Origin: Verrucomicrobiia bacterium DG1235
GTDB lineage: Bacteria; Verrucomicrobiota; Verrucomicrobiia; Opitutales; Opitutaceae
Direction of reading: 5' to 3'
Length of the DNA stretch: 64,000 nt
Assembly: GCA_000155695.1 (NCBI GenBank)
Contig: DS990592.1
Coordinates: 1 to 64,000, forward strand
Below the pieces are notes generated by a model. It was not told where the DNA came from and did no database searches. It saw only the letters and a program-made list of their open reading frames with translations. Position numbers and translations under genes: made by a program. Shown here in pieces: positions 59,111 to 64,000 of the stretch (position 1 is the first letter of the stretch; each line of letters opens with the position of its first letter).

Positions 59111-60571
59111 ATGGATAGATCCACTTTTATGGAATTTGATAGAGCCAATTTTTTAGGGAAGGGGAAGCTGTTTGCGTATCGGAGGGTGTACGAGGCGTTT
59201 CGTGATGCGGTGCGGGCGGGGCAGCTGGCGGCGGGGCAAAAGGTGCCTTCGAGTCGGGAGCTGGCGGCGCGGTGGAGCGTGGCGCGGATCACGGTGACGC
59301 AGGCGTACGAGCAGCTGGTGGCGGAGGGGTATTTGGAGACGCGACGGGGGGCGGGGACTTTTGTGGCGGGGGAGTTACCGGATGGGTTCTTTCGGGCGGA
59401 GAGTGTCGGGGGGATAGGGAGTGATGGGGCTGAAGTGTGTCGGGTTGAGGGGCAGCGGTATTTGGAGCAGCCGGCGTTTTTGTCGGGGTGCGCGGATTTG
59501 GAGGCGTTTCCGATGGAGCTTTGGCTGAAGCTGTATGCGAAGCAGTTGAGGGGGTCGGCGTATTCGTTAAACAATTACGGCCATGGGGAGGGCGGATACT
59601 TGGGGTTGCGGGAGGCGATTGCGGGTCACTTGAGGACGCAGCGGGGAGTGTGTTGCGAGGCGGGGCAGATTTTGATTTTGAGCGGGAGCCAGCCGGGGAT
59701 CGAATTGGTGGCGCGGGCTTTGGTGAAGAGTGGGGATAGGGTGGCGGTGGAGAACCCGAGCTATCGGGGTATCGTGGATTCGTTTCGGTTGAATGGGGCG
59801 GAGGTTTGCGGGGTGTCGGTGGATGGCCAAGGGCTGGTGGTGGATGAGTTGCGCGGGATGCGCAAGGCGCCGCGGGTGGTGGTGGCGACGCCGGTGCGGC
59901 AGTTTCCGCTGGGGGTGGCGATGCCGGTGGGGCGGCAGGTGGAATTGCTGGAGTGGGCGAGGGAAACGGGCGCGTGGATCTTGGAGGACGACTACGATAG
60001 CGAATTTCGTTTTCGCGGGAAGCCGTTGCCGGCGATGCAGGGGCTGGCGTCGAGTGAGCGTATTTTGTATTTGGGTACGTTTACGCGTTCGCTATTTCCG
60101 GATTTGCGGATTGGATACTTGGTGGTGCCTAAGGCTGTGTATCCGGATTTTCTGACGCTTTGGAAAACGGGGGCAATGAATCCGCCGGTGGCGATGCAGG
60201 CGACGCTAGCGGAGTTTATGCGGGAGTGCCACTATCAAAGGCATGTGAGGAAGATGCGGAAGCTCTACGCGAAGCGTTGCAAGTGGTTGGCGGAACGGGT
60301 GGAAGCGGAGCTGGGAAAGTGGATCGAAGTGGGGTTGACGGATGGGGGGATGCACTTCGTGGGGTATTTTCGCAAGGCGGTGGATGTCGAGTGGCTGGCG
60401 GCGGAGGGGCGAAAACGGGGGTGTGTCTTTATGCCTATTTCGAGCTATGCGGTGCCGGGCGCGGGTGGGGTCGAGCGGGATGGGCTAATGTTTGGGTTTT
60501 CTTCGTTTGGGGAGGAGAAGATGTTGGAGGGGGTTAGGGTGTTGAAGGAGGTTTTGGAGGGGATGGGGTAG
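59111..60571 (+). CDS. MocR/PdxR-type GntR regulator with aminotransferase-like domain (Lys to Arg at PLP site)
   Basis: A 486-residue fusion. A GntR winged helix covers about 20-90 (YEAFRDAVRAGQLAAGQKVP; VARITVTQAYEQLVAEGYLE), then a type I aminotransferase-like domain (ILSGSQPGIELVARALVKSG; ENPSYRGIVDSFRLNGAEV; LEDDYDSEFRFRGKPLPAM). The expected PLP-lysine motif GTFSKxLFPxLR reads GTFTRSLFPDLR here, so residue 326 (codon 60086) is Arg and no internal aldimine can form. The TPxHQFP motif also reads TPVRQFP. The protein may have lost PLP dependence or sense another ligand. Start 59111 or 59129 are both possible. Confidence 0.9.
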   Translation: MDRSTFMEFDRANFLGKGKLFAYRRVYEAFRDAVRAGQLAAGQKVPSSRELAARWSVARITVTQAYEQLVAEGYLETRRGAGTFVAGELPDGFFRAESVGGIGSDGAEVCRVEGQRYLEQPAFLSGCADLEAFPMELWLKLYAKQLRGSAYSLNNYGHGEGGYLGLREAIAGHLRTQRGVCCEAGQILILSGSQPGIELVARALVKSGDRVAVENPSYRGIVDSFRLNGAEVCGVSVDGQGLVVDELRGMRKAPRVVVATPVRQFPLGVAMPVGRQVELLEWARETGAWILEDDYDSEFRFRGKPLPAMQGLASSERILYLGTFTRSLFPDLRIGYLVVPKAVYPDFLTLWKTGAMNPPVAMQATLAEFMRECHYQRHVRKMRKLYAKRCKWLAERVEAELGKWIEVGLTDGGMHFVGYFRKAVDVEWLAAEGRKRGCVFMPISSYAVPGAGGVERDGLMFGFSSFGEEKMLEGVRVLKEVLEGMG

Positions 60572-60579
60572 TGGGGGTG

Positions 60580-60818
60580 CCCACGAATATGAATTGAAAA
60601 ACGAGGATAAGGTTGGGCTGTTTTTACCGCAGATGAACGCGGATGAACGCAGATTTTGATTTGGGCTGTGGTGCGAGTCTGATGACTCGGGGAGGAGGTT
60701 GGTTGGGGGTGGCTGGGATGGGAGTGCCACGAATTTCACGAATGATCACTAATTAGGATGGAGAAATCAGAATTGGGTTGTGCTGCTTTTAACAGCAGAT
60801 GAACACAGATTTTGATGG
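60580..60818. repeat. Cluster of four dispersed repeats downstream of the MocR gene
   Basis: The spacer 60572-60856 contains CCCACGAATATGAATT (60580), ACCGCAGATGAACGCGGATG (60626), GCCACGAATTTCACGAATGA (60726) and AACAGCAGATGAACACAGAT (60790). The words TTTTGATGGGG and GGTCTGATGACT/GAGTCTGATGACT also occur twice, so a larger block may be duplicated. No gene is present. Confidence 0.6.
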
Positions 60819-60856
60819 GGATTTATGGTGCGGGTCTGATGACTGGAGTTTGTGGG

Positions 60857-61678
60857 CTATTCGATGGGCCAACCTAGGCGGGTGAATTCGGAGTGGGCGT
60901 GGGTGGTGAGGGCTTGGAAGGTGTCGATCCAGAAGCGGTCTTGGTTGGCTACAAGGTAGTCGAGGATTTGCTGGTGGAGCTCGGCGGAGGTGACGAGGTA
61001 GTCGCCGCCGACGCCGTGGTTAAGGAAGATGGCAGGGGTGCCTTTTTTGTAGCAGTCTTCTAGATACGCGATGCTGGCGGAGATGTCTTTGCCGGATGGG
61101 TCGAAGGCGGGGGTATTGGAGAATTTGAAGTCGCGCATGGTATCGAGATTTGGATACACGCCGCGGGAGGCGATGAAGAGTTCGCTGGTAATGGGGAGGA
61201 AGGAGTGCTCGCCGTGGTCGGCTGCGGTGTCGCCGCAGGGGTAGGCGAAGGTGCGAGTGGTTTTGCCGTCGATGGCGTGGAGGAGGGTGTTGGTGATTTC
61301 GAGCTCGGTTTTGACGCGGTCGAGGTCGTATTGATCGAGGTCGTGGACTTCGCTGACCCAATCGCGGCCGGGGAGTCCGCGGCGGCAGGGGTGGAAGAGG
61401 GAGTGGCTGGCGAGTTCGTGGCCGGCGGCGGCGACTTGGCGCCAGTCGTCGACGCGGTCGGTCATGGTGCCGCCGTTGCCTTGGAGGAAGAAGGTGCCTT
61501 TGAGTCCGGCGGCTTGGAGCTGCGGGTAGGCGATGTCGATTTGGGAGGCGAGGGAGTCGTCGTAAGTGAGGCAGACGGCGGCTTTCTTGCCGTCGGGCCA
61601 GGTGAAGGTGTCGGGGGCGGCGGTGAGGAGAGCGGTGGCTAGTGGAATGAGGGAGAGGATGAGGGGGAGTTTTTTCAT
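60857..61678 (-). CDS. Exported polysaccharide deacetylase family protein (CE4/NodB-like)
   Basis: A 273-residue protein with a signal peptide (MKKLPLILSLIPLATALLTA). NodB motifs: AAVCLTYDDSLASQ (metal Asp pair), GHELASHSLFHPCRRG (H-x3-H type metal site), FAYPCGDTAADHGEH and IFLNHGVGGD near the C-terminus. It probably deacetylates N- or O-acetylated polysaccharide or peptidoglycan in the periplasm. The start at 61678 gives the signal peptide; an upstream ATG at 61765 reads through a family B repeat and is rejected. Confidence 0.88.
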   Translation of the reverse strand: MKKLPLILSLIPLATALLTAAPDTFTWPDGKKAAVCLTYDDSLASQIDIAYPQLQAAGLKGTFFLQGNGGTMTDRVDDWRQVAAAGHELASHSLFHPCRRGLPGRDWVSEVHDLDQYDLDRVKTELEITNTLLHAIDGKTTRTFAYPCGDTAADHGEHSFLPITSELFIASRGVYPNLDTMRDFKFSNTPAFDPSGKDISASIAYLEDCYKKGTPAIFLNHGVGGDYLVTSAELHQQILDYLVANQDRFWIDTFQALTTHAHSEFTRLGWPIE

Positions 61679-61737
61679 GTTGCTGCTTGGGGTGGTGGAG
61701 ATTGGCGTGATGTTAGTATTTGGTATTGGCTTTATAG

Positions 61738-61770
61738 GGCCACGAAGAGGCGCGAAGAAGCACAAAAAGG
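61738..61770 (+). repeat. Family B repeat (GGCCACGAAGAGGCGCGAAG)
   Basis: GGCCACGAAGAGGCGCGAAG followed by AAGCACAAAAAGG, the same unit as at 32977 and inside cusA at 28982. Confidence 0.7.
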
Positions 61771-61800
61771 TTTAGGAATTGTGAATCGGAATTGGGCGTG

Positions 61801-61834
61801 AAAAAGGCGGTCCGCTTGTGCGGTCCGCCTTTTG
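61801..61834. terminator. Rho-independent terminator of cysI
   Basis: AAAAGGCGGTCCGC and GCGGTCCGCCTTTT form a 14-bp stem with one mismatch at 61802-61833 around a TTGT loop. It lies between the convergent-free end of cysI (61892, minus) and the deacetylase promoter region. Confidence 0.8.
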
Positions 61835-61891
61835 GGGGAAATGGTTGTTTGTTTGATCGGGTTTTGGGTTCGCGAGCAAGCTCTCTCCTGC

Positions 61892-63592
61892 TTAGTCTTG
61901 TCCGACGGTGTTTTTGCTGGGGGGGGTAACGATGCCGGTGCGGACGCAGTAGTCGCCGAAGCCTTCGCCGTCTTGGCGGTCTTTGGCGTAGGACTTGAGA
62001 TGCGGCTCCATGATGGGGACGATCTCTTCGGAGGTGATGGACTCTTTGTAGAGGGTGTTGAGGCGCATGCCGTTGTAGGCGGCGCCGAGGTAGAGGTTGT
62101 ACTTGCCGGGGGCTTTGCCGATGAGGCCTATCTCTGCGAGGTAGGGGCGGGCGCAGCCGTTGGGGCAACCGGTCATGCGGATGCTGATGGCGTCGTCGCG
62201 GAGGCCGGCTTCGTCGAGCACGGTTTCGAACTGGTCGAGTAGCTCGGGGATGAAGCGTTCGGATTCGGAGAGGGCGAGGCCGCAGGTGGGCAGGGCTGGG
62301 CAGGCCATGGCGTTTTTGCGCAGGCCGGAGAGCTTGGCAGGTCCAGCGACGCCGTTGTCGTCGAGGATCTTTTGGATGGCGGCTTTTTCGCTGTCCTTGA
62401 TGCCGCAGAACGCGAGGTTCTGGGTGGGGGTGAGGCGGATGTCGCCGTTGTGGATCTTGGCGATCTCGCGGAAGGCGGTGCGTAGGTTGACGCCGTCTTT
62501 GTCGACGATACGGCCGGAGGCGACGAATTGGACGTAGTACCAGTCGCCGTGAATGTCTTGGTTCCAGCCGTAGTCATCTTGGATGGTGGTGAACTGGAAG
62601 GGCTTGGCTTCGCCGAGGGCGAATCCGGTGCGTTTTTCCACTTCGGCCTTGAAGGCGGCGAGGCCCATGCGGGCGATGGTGTACTTGAGGCGGGCGTTTT
62701 TGCGGTCGGTGCGGGAGCCGTTGTCGCGCTGGGCGAGCACGACGGCTTCGGCGACTTGGTTGACTTGCTCGGTGGTGCAGAAGCCCATGACGTCGCCGAC
62801 GCGGGGGTAGGTCTTGTCGTTGCCGTGGGTGGTGCCGAGTCCGCCGCCTACGGAGACGTTGAAGCCGAGAAGCTTTTCGCCTTCGAAGATGGCGATGAAG
62901 CCGAGGTCTTGGGAGAAGACGTCGACGTCGTTGGTGGGCGGGATAGCTACGCCGATTTTGAATTTACGAGGCAGGTAGGTCTTGCCGTAGACGGGTTCTT
63001 CCTCGACTTCGCCGGAGAATTTTTCGCCGTCGATGAAGATTTCGCGGTAGGCCTTGCCTTTTGGGAGGAGATGGAGGGAGACGTTTTTGGCGACTTCGTA
63101 GACCTTGGCGTGGGCGTGGGTCTTCTGGAAGTCGGGCTGGCACATGACGTTGCGGTTGATGTCGCCGCAGGCTCCGATGGAGTCCATGAGGACTTTGTCC
63201 ATGCCGCGGATGACGTTGCGCAGGTTTCCTTTGAGGAGGCCGTGGAGCTGGTAGGTCTGGCGGGTGGTGAGTCGGATGGTGTGGTTGCCGTAGTCGCTGG
63301 AGAGCTGGTCCATCATGAGGTACTGCTCGGGGGTGCAGACGCCTCCCGGCAGGCGGACGCGGAGCATGAAGGAGTAGGCTTTCTCGAGCTTTTTGACGCG
63401 TCGCTCGCCGCGGATGTCGCGGTCGTCCTGCACGTACATGCCGTGGAACTTGGTGAGCTGGGAGGCGTCGGCGGTGATGCCGGCGGTGCTGGAGTCTGCC
63501 AGCTCCTCCATAAGGGTGCCGCGGAGATTGTTACTCTCCTCTTTGAGGTACTCGTTTTTCTCGAGCTTTGGTGTCGCGTCTGCGGAACTCAT
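61892..63592 (-). CDS. cysI: Assimilatory sulfite reductase, hemoprotein (beta) subunit
   Basis: A 566-residue siroheme protein with two ferrodoxin-like half-repeats. The N-terminal half has LSSDYGNHTIRLTTRQTYQL, with the siroheme-contact Arg residues, and GDINRNVMCQP. The C-terminal half has NGDIRLTPTQNLAFCGI and the four cysteine ligands of the [4Fe-4S]-siroheme centre in CPALPTCGLALSES and TGCPNGCARPYLAEIG. It reduces sulfite to sulfide with six electrons. The length and N-terminus (LKEESNNLRGTLMEELAD) match NADPH-type CysI; no flavoprotein CysJ or other cys gene is in the window. A terminator follows. Confidence 0.95.
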   Translation of the reverse strand: MSSADATPKLEKNEYLKEESNNLRGTLMEELADSSTAGITADASQLTKFHGMYVQDDRDIRGERRVKKLEKAYSFMLRVRLPGGVCTPEQYLMMDQLSSDYGNHTIRLTTRQTYQLHGLLKGNLRNVIRGMDKVLMDSIGACGDINRNVMCQPDFQKTHAHAKVYEVAKNVSLHLLPKGKAYREIFIDGEKFSGEVEEEPVYGKTYLPRKFKIGVAIPPTNDVDVFSQDLGFIAIFEGEKLLGFNVSVGGGLGTTHGNDKTYPRVGDVMGFCTTEQVNQVAEAVVLAQRDNGSRTDRKNARLKYTIARMGLAAFKAEVEKRTGFALGEAKPFQFTTIQDDYGWNQDIHGDWYYVQFVASGRIVDKDGVNLRTAFREIAKIHNGDIRLTPTQNLAFCGIKDSEKAAIQKILDDNGVAGPAKLSGLRKNAMACPALPTCGLALSESERFIPELLDQFETVLDEAGLRDDAISIRMTGCPNGCARPYLAEIGLIGKAPGKYNLYLGAAYNGMRLNTLYKESITSEEIVPIMEPHLKSYAKDRQDGEGFGDYCVRTGIVTPPSKNTVGQD

Positions 63593-63703
63593 GATTCGCG
63601 CGGTTCTAGGTTTGAGTGGTTAGATGGCAAGTTAATTGCCTTAGTTGCCTTAGATTGGATGCTTGGCGAAAGGGTGTCTGCCGTGGAGCGCTTCAGCGCA
63701 GGC

Positions 63704-64000
63704 CTAACGTTGGGCGAGGTTTTCTGGCTGGGCGAGGGTGAAGTCCTCGAGGCGGATGGAGGCGGTGCCAACGGAGGTTTTGACGTCGAAGCGGACGGGG
63801 ACGCGATCGTCGTCGGCCGTGTACCAGACAGCCATCTTTCCGCCTTCGCGTAGGGTTTTGCTTTCCGGGTAGACCTGGACGGGCTCGACGCGGATGCAGT
63901 CTATTTTTCCGAATTCGGTTTTGATGGTTTCGACTTCCATGGCTTGCATTTCGACGAAGTAGAATTTTCCGCGGGTGGAGACGCAGGAGGAGTAGCGTTC
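63704..64000 (-). CDS. DUF3108-like protein, C-terminal part (5' end outside window)
   Basis: The last 98 codons of a minus-strand gene that runs off the right edge. The visible part reads FGKIDCIRVEPVQVYPESKT, EGGKMAVWYTADDDRVPVRF and VGTASIRLEDFTLAQPENL, the closing strands of DUF3108-type periplasmic proteins, which have a lipoprotein-carrier-like beta fold. The codons before the first in-window Met (ERYSSCVSTRGKFYFVE) are also in frame and fit the family, so the start lies beyond base 64000. It is 111 bp upstream of cysI on the same strand. Function unknown. Confidence 0.7.
   Translation of the reverse strand, partial: ERYSSCVSTRGKFYFVEMQAMEVETIKTEFGKIDCIRVEPVQVYPESKTLREGGKMAVWYTADDDRVPVRFDVKTSVGTASIRLEDFTLAQPENLAQR

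Noticed and set aside
60580-60818. Repeated 'cagatgaacgcagat' strings as a CRISPR
   Set aside because: Degenerate copies at irregular distances, not identical repeats with regular spacers.

Overview
The window looks like a chromosomal segment of a marine, Gram-negative member of the Verrucomicrobiota, probably class Opitutia near Pelagicoccus or the Puniceicoccaceae. This rests on inference: two GH2 glycosidases, a CusCBA-type efflux set with DUF3347 domains, a GxxExxY gene, degenerate intergenic repeats of the 'ccacgaagaggcgcgaag' and 'cacagatgaacgcagat' kind, two large cation/proton antiporters, and roughly 57-58 % GC. No rRNA, tRNA, CRISPR array, phage or conventional insertion sequence was seen. 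The plus strand is G-rich almost throughout, whichever way the genes point, so it is probably the leading strand. Most genes lie on the minus strand.

Layout. 1-3.3 kb: 3' part of a GH2 beta-glucuronidase-like gene and a lone TolC-type outer-membrane protein. 3.3-9.4 kb (minus): xylR-xylF-xylG-xylH-thuA, a xylose-type ABC importer with its regulator and a ThuA-like protein. 9.7-19.8 kb (minus): an eleven-gene, tightly overlapping operon for a group 3b, NAD(P)-linked [NiFe]-hydrogenase (hydB, a cyclic-nucleotide-domain protein, hydG, hydD, hydA), its maturation protease and hypA-F-C-D-E. Its HypA lacks the zinc-binding domain and hypB is absent. 20.2-25.4 kb: an unknown protein, a CPA2-type antiporter and a putative Na+/H+ antiporter. 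26.2-34.9 kb (minus): a Cu/Ag-type RND efflux operon (Cys/His-rich exported protein, cusC, cusB, GxxExxY gene, cusA, DUF3347 protein) studded with copies of one repeat family. 35.1-38.1 kb: type IV pilus/type II secretion ATPase and inner-membrane platform gene. 38.2-44.2 kb: DUF192 lipoprotein, two overlapping tiny genes, rsmA, trpC, mazG, xerC-like recombinase and a LacI regulator. 44.3-50.2 kb: exported GH2 enzyme with a discoidin-like domain, glpD, a Crp/Fnr regulator and a decayed SDR gene. 50.5-52.2 kb: IMP-cyclohydrolase-family gene, an exported protein of unknown function, and a remnant copy of the cyclohydrolase 5' end. 52.4-57.9 kb: TonB-dependent receptor facing a PepSY-DUF2271-DUF4198-apbE operon, probably a flavin-dependent envelope electron-transfer and metal (iron) acquisition module. 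58.3-64 kb: PNPOx-like gene divergent from a MocR-type regulator, polysaccharide deacetylase, sulfite reductase hemoprotein (cysI) and the 3' part of a DUF3108 gene.

The most unusual signals are: (a) the GxxExxY gene bounded by a 30-bp imperfect inverted repeat whose relatives occupy most spacers of the cus operon and one of which sits in frame inside cusA; (b) a strongly strand-biased word, TGGATACG, 19 to 0 by eye, independent of gene direction, as expected for a chromosome-polarity signal; (c) the zinc-domain-less HypA and the HTH-less cyclic-nucleotide protein in the hydrogenase operon; (d) a variant flavinylation motif in the DUF2271 protein; (e) a MocR regulator whose PLP-binding lysine is arginine.
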